Assembly (NCBI RefSeq): GCF_030406045.1
Contig: NZ_CP128988.1
Location: 2,877,001-2,941,000 of the forward strand
Source: Thiohalobacter sp. IOR34
GTDB taxonomy: Bacteria > Pseudomonadota > Gammaproteobacteria > Thiohalobacterales > Thiohalobacteraceae
Direction of reading: 5' to 3'
DNA: 64,000 nt
Shown here: one piece after another, positions 16,351 to 25,606 of the stretch
Position numbering within the stretch: the stretch's first letter is position 1
How the letters are laid out: each line of letters begins with the position of its first letter
Made by a program: the position numbers and the translations under genes
The notes under the pieces: model-generated
Databases searched by the model: none
Seen by the model: only the letters and a program-made list of their open reading frames with translations
What the model was told of the DNA's origin: nothing

Positions 16351-18192
16351 ATGGAGGAACAGGTCGGACAGCTCTGGCACCGGCTGGTGACCCGTATCGC
16401 CAACGACCGCTATCCGGCGGCGGCGGTCGCACTGGAGGGGCTGCGCCTGCCGCTCGGCATCCTGTTCCGCGCCATCGGCGGCGACGGCGGCTTGGAGATC
16501 GCCCCGGCCGAGGCCACCGAACACGGCGCGAGGCGGCGCCTGCTGCAGCGCATCGCCGGCGTCAATCGCAAGATCCAGCTCGCCTGGCGTGACGACCAGG
16601 CGCTGCGGCTGCCGGCGGTGATCGACTACCTGCCGAGCCCGGCTCTGAACCGCGACCTGTATTTCTGGCTCGCGGCCCTGGCTGGCCTGGACAGCGAGAG
16701 CGAGGCGCAGAACGACTGGTTCGGCCACAACCAGCGGCTCACCCGGAAGGTACTGCAGCGCTTCCCCGGCCTGGCGCCCCGTTACCGGCGGCTGGTCGAG
16801 GCCCATCTGGCCCTGCGCCCGGACCCCGCCCGCCTGGGCAGGAACGAAGCGGCAGCCGAACAGGCCATCCGCCAGGCCCTGCAGGAGCCGGGCAGCGTCG
16901 ACCACCTGCCTGACGCCAGGCGCCCGCCGCAACCGGTGCTGCTCTGGCTGCACCCCGATCCCCCGGGCGCCGGCGCCGACCGGCGCCGCAACAGGGACGA
17001 GGACGCCGAGGCCGAACGCGGCGAGGCCCGCACCCAGACCCTCGAAGCGGAGCGCCGCCGCGCCGAGCGCACCGACACCCCGGAGGCCGACCGCGGGCTG
17101 ATCACCATCCGCATGGAGAACATCTTCACCTGGGGCGAGTTCGTCAACGTCGATCGGGGCAGCGAGGAGAACGAGGACCTCGACCAGGCAGCCGACATCG
17201 CCCGCGACATCGACACCCTGAGTGTCAGCCGCGACAACCGGGCCAGCGCCGCGCGGCTGAAGTTCGACCTCGACCTGCCCTCCGAGGCCAGCGACGACCG
17301 GGTGATCGGCGAGGGCATCCTGCTGCCGGAATGGGACTACAAGCGGCAACGGCTGTTGCCCGACCACTGCCGCATCGTGCCCATGGAGGCCGCCGAGGCC
17401 GTCCCCTGCGAGCTGCCCGACCGGCTCAAGCGCACCGCCCGTCGGCTGCGCGCCCAGTTCCAGGCCCTGGCCCCGGCACGCATCTGGTACCGCGGCCAGG
17501 CGGACGGCTCGGAGATCGACCTGGAGGCCTATCTGCGCTTCCGCGCCGACCAGGCGGCCGGCCAGCGGGTCAGCGCCGACGGCCTCTACCTCGACCTGCG
17601 CCAGGGCGCGCGCGACCTTGCCTGCCTGCTGCTCGCCGACCTGTCGCTGTCCACCGACACCTGGGTCAACGACCACGCCCGGGTCATCGACGTGATCCGC
17701 GACAGCCTGTTCCTGTTCGCCGAAAGCCTGGCCGCCACCGGCGACCACTTCGCCATGTACGGCTTCTCCTCACGCAAGCGGGATCCGGTCCGGGTACATA
17801 CCCTGAAAACCTTCGACGAAGCCTACAGCGGCCGGGTGCGCGGCCGCATCGACGCCATCCGCCCCGGCTACTACACGCGCATGGGCGCCGCCATCCGTCA
17901 TGCCAGCGAGCTGCTCAAGGCGGCACCGGCCGAACGACGCCTGCTGCTGGTGCTGACCGACGGCAAACCGAACGACCTCGACCAGTACGAAGGTCGCTAC
18001 GGCATCGAGGACACCCGCCACGCCATCCGCCAGGCACGCCAGCTCGGCCTGCAGCCCTTCTGCGTCACCATCGACGAACAGGGCAACGAGTACCTGCCGC
18101 ACCTGTTCGGCAGTGGCGGTTACGTGGTGATCCGCAAGCCCTCCGAGCTGCCACGCGAGCTGCCCCTGCTCTACACCCGGCTGACGGCGTAG
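16351..18192 (+). CDS. norD: NO reductase activation protein NorD (VWA domain)
   Basis: A 613-residue cytoplasmic protein with a C-terminal von Willebrand A domain; the MIDAS motif DLSLS is present near residue 430, followed by LTDGKPND. The middle contains a charged, low-complexity stretch (residues ~210-255). NorD works with the AAA+ protein NorQ to mature NorCB. The ATG at 16351 directly follows the preceding stop. It closes the nor locus; no clear terminator follows, only RAYT-type repeats. Confidence 0.92.
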   Translation: MEEQVGQLWHRLVTRIANDRYPAAAVALEGLRLPLGILFRAIGGDGGLEIAPAEATEHGARRRLLQRIAGVNRKIQLAWRDDQALRLPAVIDYLPSPALNRDLYFWLAALAGLDSESEAQNDWFGHNQRLTRKVLQRFPGLAPRYRRLVEAHLALRPDPARLGRNEAAAEQAIRQALQEPGSVDHLPDARRPPQPVLLWLHPDPPGAGADRRRNRDEDAEAERGEARTQTLEAERRRAERTDTPEADRGLITIRMENIFTWGEFVNVDRGSEENEDLDQAADIARDIDTLSVSRDNRASAARLKFDLDLPSEASDDRVIGEGILLPEWDYKRQRLLPDHCRIVPMEAAEAVPCELPDRLKRTARRLRAQFQALAPARIWYRGQADGSEIDLEAYLRFRADQAAGQRVSADGLYLDLRQGARDLACLLLADLSLSTDTWVNDHARVIDVIRDSLFLFAESLAATGDHFAMYGFSSRKRDPVRVHTLKTFDEAYSGRVRGRIDAIRPGYYTRMGAAIRHASELLKAAPAERRLLLVLTDGKPNDLDQYEGRYGIEDTRHAIRQARQLGLQPFCVTIDEQGNEYLPHLFGSGGYVVIRKPSELPRELPLLYTRLTA

Positions 18193-18243
18193 GAACGTCG
18201 GTACCCGCCGCGATCGAGGCCGTCTGGCTGCTGAGACGTTTTT

Positions 18244-18524
18244 CCAGGGAAGGGGGTCAGGTCTCACAATCCACCAGGGAAGGGGGTCAGGTCTCACAAT
18301 CCACTTACCGCGCCCCAGCCATAGCTTTCGATCTTGCTGCCCCGAGGAGACCGAACAGCCCGGAGCCAAACAACCATACTGCGGGCGGTGTGGGTACCGG
18401 GCTTGCGAAGACAAGAAATTCAAATGGTCCGCTCCAACTTAGCAGGAAAAGGGGGGTCACAGGAAAAGCGCCGGGAAGGGGGTCAGGTCTCACAATCCAA
18501 CACGGCAAAGGTCGCAACTACTCC
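18244..18524. repeat. RAYT-associated repeats, left cluster
   Basis: Two exact 30-bp direct units (18244-18273 and 18274-18303) contain AGGGGGTCAGGTCTCACAAT. A further copy at 18478-18524 is extended and matches 47 bp at 19353-19399, including the last codons and stop of the RAYT gene. The rest of the norD-DUF3592 gap (18193-18630) shows no gene. Confidence 0.8.
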
Positions 18525-18630
18525 ATCATCATGCTCAAGGGCCGATGCGCAAGCGCTGTGGAGGGAGGCCCTGGTCGGAACCTTGGCCATCCGCCGCTGC
18601 CAGACCACGCTGGATTAGCACGAGCAGCCC

Positions 18631-19053
18631 TCATCTCACCATCAACTGATAGATAAACGGAAAGGCGATAAAGGCCAGGGCCGTCACGAAGGGCAGATAG
18701 TTCCATAGACGCGGCCCCGGAATCAGGCATGCTTGTTGTGGCTTGTCCGGATTGTAATAGACAACACAAGTTCCACTGTGCGCATATTGCCCGATGATGT
18801 CCAGCAATTCGGAACGGGGCTTGACCACATTGTCCGACATCGTGATTCGCTTGCCGCGATACTGCCGGCCGTTCACGTCATAGGAATAGCTACCAAACAG
18901 GTGTTCACTGACCCACCCCTTACGCAGATACTGCTCATCGAGCGCCGTAATCCTTTTGATATCGACGCCTTCCAGCTTCCCAACCGTCGTTGGCCAGTAC
19001 CGGCTCCGCAATGCCAAGGCAAGGTTACGCGCTGCATGCAGCGCCATGAACAC
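18631..19053 (-). CDS. DUF3592 domain-containing membrane protein
   Basis: A 140-residue protein with a short N-terminal hydrophobic segment, a soluble middle domain (FGSYSYDVNGRQYRGKRI and VVYYNPDKPQQACL are typical of DUF3592) and a C-terminal helix (YLPFVTALAFIAFPFIY). The function of the family is unknown. It lies between two direct copies of the RAYT 3' junction, and its coding sequence is less GC-rich than its neighbours, so it may have been acquired or trapped between repeats. Confidence 0.75.
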   Translation of the reverse strand: MFMALHAARNLALALRSRYWPTTVGKLEGVDIKRITALDEQYLRKGWVSEHLFGSYSYDVNGRQYRGKRITMSDNVVKPRSELLDIIGQYAHSGTCVVYYNPDKPQQACLIPGPRLWNYLPFVTALAFIAFPFIYQLMVR

Positions 19054-19352
19054 GCCGGCCCCGGCAAAAAGGTACAGATAGTCAGAAATCTTTCTTCTCC
19101 TTGGCTGGACGTTGAAATTCTACTCACTCGGCATGAAGCGGCGTCAAAATGCTCATTGACTCTTGATAACCTGCGTTTTTTCGCCTCGCTTCACGCTCGT
19201 CCGGGCGGAATCGCAACGCCCTCGTCAATGACGGCTGCTCGCCGGCTTTCTTTCAAACAAGGCAATTTCTTCATGATCATCGGCCATCGACACAATGGCC
19301 AAGCCGGGATCCACACCGAGCGCCCATCACGAAAGGAAAAGGAAAGGAAAAG
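19054..19352. other. Intergenic stretch, no gene recognised
   Basis: About 300 bp between DUF3592 and the RAYT 3' repeat. It is relatively AT-rich and its reading frames show no known motif. It could be the upstream region of the DUF3592 gene or the remains of a degraded gene. Confidence 0.5.
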
Positions 19353-19392
19353 GGGGGTCAGGTCTCACAATCCAACACGGCAAAGGTCGCAA

Positions 19393-20232
19393 CTACTCCG
19401 GCGCTTCAAACCTCCGCACTGCCCGGCTCACCGTCATGTAGTGTACGCCGAAAAACTCGCCAATCGCCTTCATGGTGTACGCACCGGAAAGATAGGCACG
19501 GGCCATGGCCTCGGCGCGTGGAAATTCATTGCGATACTCCGCGAGCGTCCGGGCAAGCGGGCGACGCTGGGCTTTCGGCACTTCGCTGAGTCGTTCAAAA
19601 CGCCTGGGGTCACGAAACCTTTCGACAAATTCCTCGTCACCGAAAAATACCTGGTACCTCAGCCTGCCCCATGGTGAGGATGCGCCCACCCCTTCACGCA
19701 CAAAGCGGATGTACCGGCGTACCGCTTTGCCGCGCGTCTCCCCAAACTGCGCCAGCAGCCAATCGGTCTCCAGCCAGGCTGGCGCGGATTCCTCGCCGAT
19801 CGATGCCCGGAAGCTGCTCCACGGCCACTGTCCCGCCTCCGCCACCATGCCCGCCCGCACCGGGTTGAGCACGACATAGCGCGCAAGCTCCAGCAAATAG
19901 GTGCCTTTCTGCACCAAAATCCCCTTGTAACGCCCCTGATATACATGACCCACACGGCCATGGCGGCGATTGAAGCGCTGGGTGTAGACTCCATTGAGCT
20001 GCCGCATTCCCCTGGAAAGATTGCCGTCCGGCGTTTCCACCAGGAGATGGTAGTGGTTGGACATCAGGCAGTAGGCATGCACCAGCCAGTTGTATCGATT
20101 GCACACCTCGCCCAGCAGGACAAGAAAATCCCGGCGGTCTTCATCGTCCAGATAAATATCCTCCCGCCGGTCGCCGCGGGCAGTGACATGGTAAAGCGCA
20201 CCAGCAAATTCGAGACGCAGCGGTCGTGCCAT
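19393..20232 (-). CDS. REP-associated tyrosine transposase (RAYT, IS200-like Y1)
   Basis: A 279-residue Y1-transposase-family protein. Diagnostic features: LYHVTARGDRRE near residue 13, the catalytic-site histidine pair in MSNHYHLLVE (residues ~58-67), HVYQGRYKG, and LARYVVLNPVRAGM. A C-terminal HTH (IGEFFGVHYMTVSRAVRR) is present. RAYTs are usually single-copy domesticated transposases that process REP sequences. Here the gene is bracketed by inverted GGGTCAGGTCTCACAATCC repeats, and its 5' end plus upstream DNA is duplicated 204 bp away. The protein looks intact. Confidence 0.9.
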   Translation of the reverse strand: MARPLRLEFAGALYHVTARGDRREDIYLDDEDRRDFLVLLGEVCNRYNWLVHAYCLMSNHYHLLVETPDGNLSRGMRQLNGVYTQRFNRRHGRVGHVYQGRYKGILVQKGTYLLELARYVVLNPVRAGMVAEAGQWPWSSFRASIGEESAPAWLETDWLLAQFGETRGKAVRRYIRFVREGVGASSPWGRLRYQVFFGDEEFVERFRDPRRFERLSEVPKAQRRPLARTLAEYRNEFPRAEAMARAYLSGAYTMKAIGEFFGVHYMTVSRAVRRFEAPE

Positions 20233-20575
20233 GGCTTCCTTGCCCTCCGTCCGTTTCTTGAAAACCCAAGCGTATCAGAGAGTGCTGGATTGTGAGACCA
20301 GACCTCCTTTCTGCTTCCATTCCTGCAGAATTGTTGGATTGTGAGACCTGACCCCCTTTCTTGCTTGCCGCCGGTCGCCGCGGGCAGTGACATGGTAAAG
20401 CGCACCAGCAAATTCGAGACGCAGCGGTCGTGCCATGGCTTCCTTGCCCTCCGTCCGTTTCTTGAAAACCCAAGCGTATCAGAGAGTGCTGGATTGTGAG
20501 ACCAGACCTCCTTTCTGCTTCCATTCCTGCAGAATGTTGGATTGTGAGACCTGACCCCCCTTTTGACCTGTGACC
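20165..20575. repeat. Direct duplication of the RAYT 5' end and right-hand repeats
   Basis: The segment from 20165, covering the first ~22 codons and upstream DNA of the RAYT gene, recurs from 20369 with a 204-bp offset and near identity. Each copy carries two GGATTGTGAGACC elements (20287, 20336 and 20491, 20539), the reverse complement of the repeats on the left side of the gene. The second copy holds a start codon with no downstream RAYT body. Confidence 0.85.
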
Positions 20576-20642
20576 CCCTTTCTTGCTTTTGGTTCGGGGA
20601 TTCGTGGCGGGGAGCGCCGCTCCGACGGAGAGGCAGACAGGT

Positions 20643-21839
20643 TCAGCCGGGCCGGCCGTCGACCCGGGCGCGGAGCAGGATGGGGGTGTAGACCCAGACG
20701 AAGAGGGCGAAGGCCAGCAGCCAGAGGCCGCCGGCGAGGTTGACCCAGAGATTGTAGGACTCGCTGACCAGCAGCGGACCGAAGACCCGCAGCAGGGCCG
20801 CCAGGTTGAGCAGCACGAAGCCCAGGTTGACCGCCGGCGCGGTCTGCATCATGCGCCCGGTGTGGCCGAGCGAGACACGCGCCATCATGCCCAGGGTGAA
20901 GACGCCGATGGCGCCCACCGTCAGGGCATGCAGCGCCAGATTGGGCGCAAAGCGCCCGAAGCCCGCGGCACCGAGCAGGAGGAAGCCCACCCCCAGCCAC
21001 AGGTAGCCGCTGTGCAGCACCCAGAGCACCGGGATGCCCAGGGCACGGCGGTCGAACCAGCCCCACAACCGCACCAGCTGCACCAGGCCGAGCAGGGTGG
21101 CGATAACGCCGATCAGGCGCGGCTCGGGATAGCCGGCCTGGGCCAGCACCAGGGCCAGCGCCAGGCCGACGGTGGCCTTCTCCACCGCCGGCCGGCGTGC
21201 GGCCTCCGCGCCGGGGATCGCCGCCTCGGTGAAGAAGGGCAGCACCCGCCCGCCGATGGTCATCAGCAGGAACAGCACCATGAACAGCATCAGCTGCTGG
21301 CCCTGGCGGGCCAGCCCCTCGACCCAGCCGAGGGCATCGAGGTGAATGTAGACGTTGGCCAGGATCATGCCGGCCAGAAACAGCAGCATGATGCGGTTGT
21401 GGCGCGCCTCGGCGCCGAACAGGGGGCGCGCCAGGGCCAGGGCCAGGGCCGGCAGGAAGGCCAGATCGACGACGGCGATCAGCACCCCTTGGGCAGGGGC
21501 GAGGAAGGGCAGCAGCCGACCGAGCAGCCAGAGCAGCACCAGCAAACCGAGCGGCAGGCCGGTGGGGGTACCGATGCCGGTCCAGTTGCGTACCGCGGTC
21601 AGCAGGAAGCCGGCCACCACCGCGGCCGTGTAGCCGAACAGCATCTCGTGGGCATGCCAGCCGATGGCGCCATAGTAGCCGCTGGCCGGCAGCAGATTGC
21701 CCCACACGGCGAGCCACAGCCCAAGCAGCACCAGCGCCGCCAGCCCGCCCACCAGAAAGAAGGGCCGGAAGCCCAGCGCCAGCGGCGCCAGCCCGGGCAT
21801 CGTCTTGGGTCTGGGCGATTCGATCTGCATGAAGGACAT
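20643..21839 (-). CDS. nnrS: NnrS family haem-copper membrane protein
   Basis: A 398-residue protein with about 12 hydrophobic segments. NnrS proteins are induced by NO and protect cells from nitrosative stress, in part by limiting iron-dinitrosyl formation. The N-terminal FRPFFLVGG and WHAHEMLFGY, and conserved histidines in NVYIHLDALG and ARVSLGHTGR, match the family. A perfect FNR-type box lies 92 bp upstream, consistent with co-regulation with norCB. Confidence 0.93.
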   Translation of the reverse strand: MSFMQIESPRPKTMPGLAPLALGFRPFFLVGGLAALVLLGLWLAVWGNLLPASGYYGAIGWHAHEMLFGYTAAVVAGFLLTAVRNWTGIGTPTGLPLGLLVLLWLLGRLLPFLAPAQGVLIAVVDLAFLPALALALARPLFGAEARHNRIMLLFLAGMILANVYIHLDALGWVEGLARQGQQLMLFMVLFLLMTIGGRVLPFFTEAAIPGAEAARRPAVEKATVGLALALVLAQAGYPEPRLIGVIATLLGLVQLVRLWGWFDRRALGIPVLWVLHSGYLWLGVGFLLLGAAGFGRFAPNLALHALTVGAIGVFTLGMMARVSLGHTGRMMQTAPAVNLGFVLLNLAALLRVFGPLLVSESYNLWVNLAGGLWLLAFALFVWVYTPILLRARVDGRPG

Positions 21840-21930
21840 GGCTCCACCAGCAAGGGTTCAGTGAAGGGGGACGGCATTCCCTCATGGCCGTCCGCTCGGG
21901 GCTAGCTTACCGGGGAAATGTATCACGGCC

Positions 21931-21944
21931 TTGATGTGCATCAA
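21931..21944. promoter_or_regulatory. FNR/Dnr-type operator upstream of nnrS
   Basis: TTGATGTGCATCAA is a perfect TTGAT-N4-ATCAA palindrome centred about 98 bp before the nnrS start. The same half-sites occur before norC, so one FNR/Dnr-class regulator probably controls both. The tetR gene ends downstream of this site, so nnrS is the only plausible target. Confidence 0.82.
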
Positions 21945-21962
21945 CCGCAAACCCCTGAAAAA

Positions 21963-21980
21963 CACAGGGTAAAATGCCCT
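21963..21980 (-). terminator. Weak terminator after tetR
   Basis: On the minus strand a short CAGGG/CCCTG stem with an A+T loop is followed by TGTTTTTC. The stem is only about 5-6 bp, so confidence is limited. Confidence 0.4.
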
Positions 21981-22000
21981 GCCGTGGTGCAGGCAGCGCC

Positions 22001-22675
22001 TCAGCCGGATGATGCCACGCCCCCGGTGAGGCCGCTCACGCCGGCCCAGAGCAGGGCCAGCTGCTGGCGGTACATGCTGCCGATGGCCGCGGGATTGGAC
22101 TGACGCAGGGCGAGGATGACGCCGTAGAAGATGGCGATCAGCGACACCATCAGGGTCTGCAGATGGCTGTTCGGTGGCAGCGCCCCGGCGTCGATGGCCC
22201 GCTGTAGCTGCTGGGCAAGGGTGACCTCCAGCCCCTGGTCCGGCACCTGGCCGATGTCGGCATGCTCGACAAAGGCCAGCTGGCGCTCGGCGGGGGTCAG
22301 CGGCGGCAACTCGCGCCGCGTGCGCCCGGCCGCCTGCTGGGCGATCAGCTCGCCGAAGGCGCCGGGTGCGCCCTGCACCTGGCGCGCGGCCTGTTCGAAC
22401 ACGGTCTGGATCACTTCCAGGCCCGTGGCGCCGGCGGCCTGGCGCTGCATGGCATGCCAGTTCAGCTCCAGGCTCCACAGCTGGCCGACATAGGCCAGCA
22501 GATCCGCCTTGCGGGGGAAATAGTTGAAGAAGGTGGCCTCGGAAATCTCCGCAGCCTCGCACAGCTCGCGCACCGCCAGGGCCTCCAGCGGCCGCCCCTC
22601 CAGCCGCTCCCGCAGGGCCTGTGCCAGCCGCAGCCGGGTGCGTGCATACTTGCGTTCCCGCAACGGGATCTTCAT
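22001..22675 (-). CDS. TetR/AcrR family transcriptional regulator
   Basis: A 224-residue protein with an N-terminal TetR helix-turn-helix (LAVRELCEAAEISEATFFNY, residues ~33-52) and a variable all-helical ligand domain. No ligand can be inferred. It lies upstream of nnrS in the same orientation but nnrS has its own FNR-type box, so the two need not form an operon. Confidence 0.88.
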   Translation of the reverse strand: MKIPLRERKYARTRLRLAQALRERLEGRPLEALAVRELCEAAEISEATFFNYFPRKADLLAYVGQLWSLELNWHAMQRQAAGATGLEVIQTVFEQAARQVQGAPGAFGELIAQQAAGRTRRELPPLTPAERQLAFVEHADIGQVPDQGLEVTLAQQLQRAIDAGALPPNSHLQTLMVSLIAIFYGVILALRQSNPAAIGSMYRQQLALLWAGVSGLTGGVASSG

Positions 22676-22759
22676 GCCGTGCCCTCCACGCGATTCATCG
22701 CCAAAACAAGAGCGTTCGCTCGAAGTTTATAGCTTACCCCAAAAACAGGGCAAGCCATT

Positions 22760-22930
22760 TAGCCCGGATATTGCACCAAGGATTCGATGCCGAGGGCGAG
22801 GCTGGCAAAGCAGCCTGGGTGATCGTCCGAAGAGTCATAGCCGTTGCCATGGCTTGAGGGGGATCGCCCAGGATGCGCAGCCAGAGTCGGCCTGACATCG
22901 AATAGGCACAAACCGTAACCCGCCCAGAAT
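22760..22930. repeat. Truncated MITE copy (one end only)
   Basis: Begins with the terminal repeat TAGCCCGGATATTGCACC and continues with the internal sequence shared with 41871-42121 and 61301-61551 (GGCAAAGCAG, CATAGCCGTTGCCATGG, GAGGGGGATCG, AATAGGCACAAACCGTAAC), but the other terminus is missing. The remaining gap to 23104 is AT-rich and may hold the promoter of the next gene. Confidence 0.75.
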
Positions 22931-23103
22931 GCAGATCTTGGCTGCCCTGTATTTTTAGATACCACACCAGATAAACTGATATTTACATGATCTTTATAGA
23001 ATTTTTCAGGCAACGCCGGCAACTGTCCGAGGCTGTCAGTAGCCTTTGCCCTTGAACAGTCATCGGGGGGGCGAAATAATGCGCCTCCCACCCCAGCGCC
23101 GGA

Positions 23104-23856
23104 TTGCCCATCGTGACCTTCTCCCTGTTCGTTCCGCTGCTGATCGGTCTGGCCAGCGTGCTGCATTGCATCGGCATGTGTGGCGGCATCATGGGCGCCC
23201 TGACCATGAGCCTGCCGGCGGAGATCCGCAGCGACCGGCGTCATCTGGTCCGCTTCGTGCTGGCCTACAACCTGGGACGCATCACCAGCTACATCCTGGC
23301 CGGCGCGCTGATCGGCGGCCTGGGCACCCGGCTGTTCGAGATCATCAGCCCGCAGTACGGCCACGCCGTGATCCGCGGCCTCTCCGCCCTGCTGCTGGTC
23401 AGCATCGGCCTCTACCTGGCCGGCTGGTTCCCGGACTTCGCCCGGGTGGAGAAGCTGGGCACCCCTCTGTGGCGGCGCCTGGAGCCCCTCGGTCAGCGCC
23501 TGCTGCCGGTCCGCCGCAGCGGCCAGGCCCTGCTGTTCGGCGTGATCTGGGGCTGGCTGCCCTGCGGCCTGGTGTATTCCACCCTGCTCTGGGTGGCGGC
23601 CGCCGGCGACGCCCTGCATGGCGCGCTCTACATGGCGCTGTTCGGGCTCGGCACCCTGCCCGGCGTGCTGACCATGGGGCTGATGACCGGCTGGTCGACC
23701 CGGCTCATGGCGCGCCGCGACCTGCGGCGGGTGATCGGCGTGCTGCTGGTGCTGTTCGGTCTGGCCAGCCTCTGGTTCGCCCCGCAGCATGAGGGACATG
23801 CCGGGCATGAGGCTGCAAATGACCCACATCAATTACATGCCCCTGACCAGCCGTAG
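23104..23856 (+). CDS. TauE/SafE-like (COG2836, DsbD_2) membrane protein
   Basis: About 250 residues with six hydrophobic segments in two repeats. The N-terminal HCIGMCGGIMG and the mirrored WGWLPCGLVYS are the hallmark cysteine motifs of the COG2836 heavy-metal/cytochrome-biogenesis-linked group, often found near cbb3 oxidase or copper genes. The His-rich tail (HEGHAGHEAANDPHQLH) could bind metal. The start is uncertain: TTG at 23104 or GTG at 23113. A role in copper handling is likely but inferred. Confidence 0.8.
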   Translation: MPIVTFSLFVPLLIGLASVLHCIGMCGGIMGALTMSLPAEIRSDRRHLVRFVLAYNLGRITSYILAGALIGGLGTRLFEIISPQYGHAVIRGLSALLLVSIGLYLAGWFPDFARVEKLGTPLWRRLEPLGQRLLPVRRSGQALLFGVIWGWLPCGLVYSTLLWVAAAGDALHGALYMALFGLGTLPGVLTMGLMTGWSTRLMARRDLRRVIGVLLVLFGLASLWFAPQHEGHAGHEAANDPHQLHAPDQP

Positions 23857-23930
23857 AATGACAGCTACCGCCATTGGCGCAGCTTGAAGAGGATCGGTCG
23901 CCGCGCGTGCGGCGAGAGGAGAATCCAGCC

Positions 23931-24890
<960 letters not shown>

Positions 24891-24955
24891 CCGATCATAG
24901 CGAACGTGCTGGTAGAGCGGTCCGTTGGCCATGCCGCCAAGGAAAGGAGAACACC

Positions 24956-25231
24956 ATGCCATACCAGGAAGACAAGCTCCGCGATGCAGTGCGTGACATG
25001 CACCGTGCCATCGAGTCCCTCAAGGAAGAGCTGGAGGCCATTGACTGGTACAACCAGCGGGTCGACGTCTGCACCGACCCCGAGCTGAAGGCCATCCTCG
25101 CCCACAACCGCGACGAGGAGAAGGAGCACGCGGCCATGCTCATGGAATGGATCCGTCGGCACGACGACGCCTTCAGCAAGGAACTGAAGGACTACCTGTT
25201 CACCGACAGACCGATCTCCGAACATGCCTGA
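24956..25231 (+). CDS. Encapsulated-ferritin-like protein (EncFtn) without encapsulin
   Basis: A 91-residue, two-helix ferritin-like protein whose decamer forms di-iron sites between subunits. The EncFtn signature is clear: MHRAIESLKEELEAIDWYNQR and HNRDEEKEHAAM, giving expected ligands Glu25, Glu55 and His58 plus Tyr32. It ends shortly after YLFTDRPISEHA, with no extended C-terminal encapsulin-targeting peptide, and no encapsulin shell gene is in the window. It follows the sigma-54 activator by 65 bp with an AAGGAGA ribosome site. Ferroxidase activity is inferred from the family. Confidence 0.85.
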   Translation: MPYQEDKLRDAVRDMHRAIESLKEELEAIDWYNQRVDVCTDPELKAILAHNRDEEKEHAAMLMEWIRRHDDAFSKELKDYLFTDRPISEHA

Positions 25232-25406
25232 GTGCCAGGCTTCGCGGACAGCAGCCGCCTGGGCACCCCCCCGGCCTGGGGTTTAGCAGCCTGTCGAACT
25301 CAGGCGATCATAGCGGGCAGGGCGGCAGATTCGGGTCGCTCTCCCGCCCGCGCAGTAGATCAGTCCCGAGTCCGGCAGGCTCCTGGAGCCTGTTGACACC
25401 ACACCA

Positions 25407-25475
25407 ATTGCGGCCTGGAGGCCGCTCCTGCCAGGGTGCCGCCATGCCCCGTAGGAGCGGCCTCCAGGCCGCGAT
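25407..25475. repeat. REPIN between EncFtn and oprC-like gene
   Basis: Inverted REP arms at 25407-25430 and 25451-25475 with the same CTGTTGACACCACACCA left flank and CCCCGGCGGGTCC right flank as the pair at 1434. The rest of the 25232-25606 gap shows no gene. Confidence 0.85.
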
Positions 25476-25606
25476 CCCCGGCGGGTCCAGCCACGCCATC
25501 AGCCGGGGTCCCGGTGCCATGCAACCGGCGCGAGGCGATCAAATACTGCCGTCAGCCCCCGAGTGACCAGGTGCCGGCCACACGGCCGGCACCTGGACAT
25601 TGCCGC

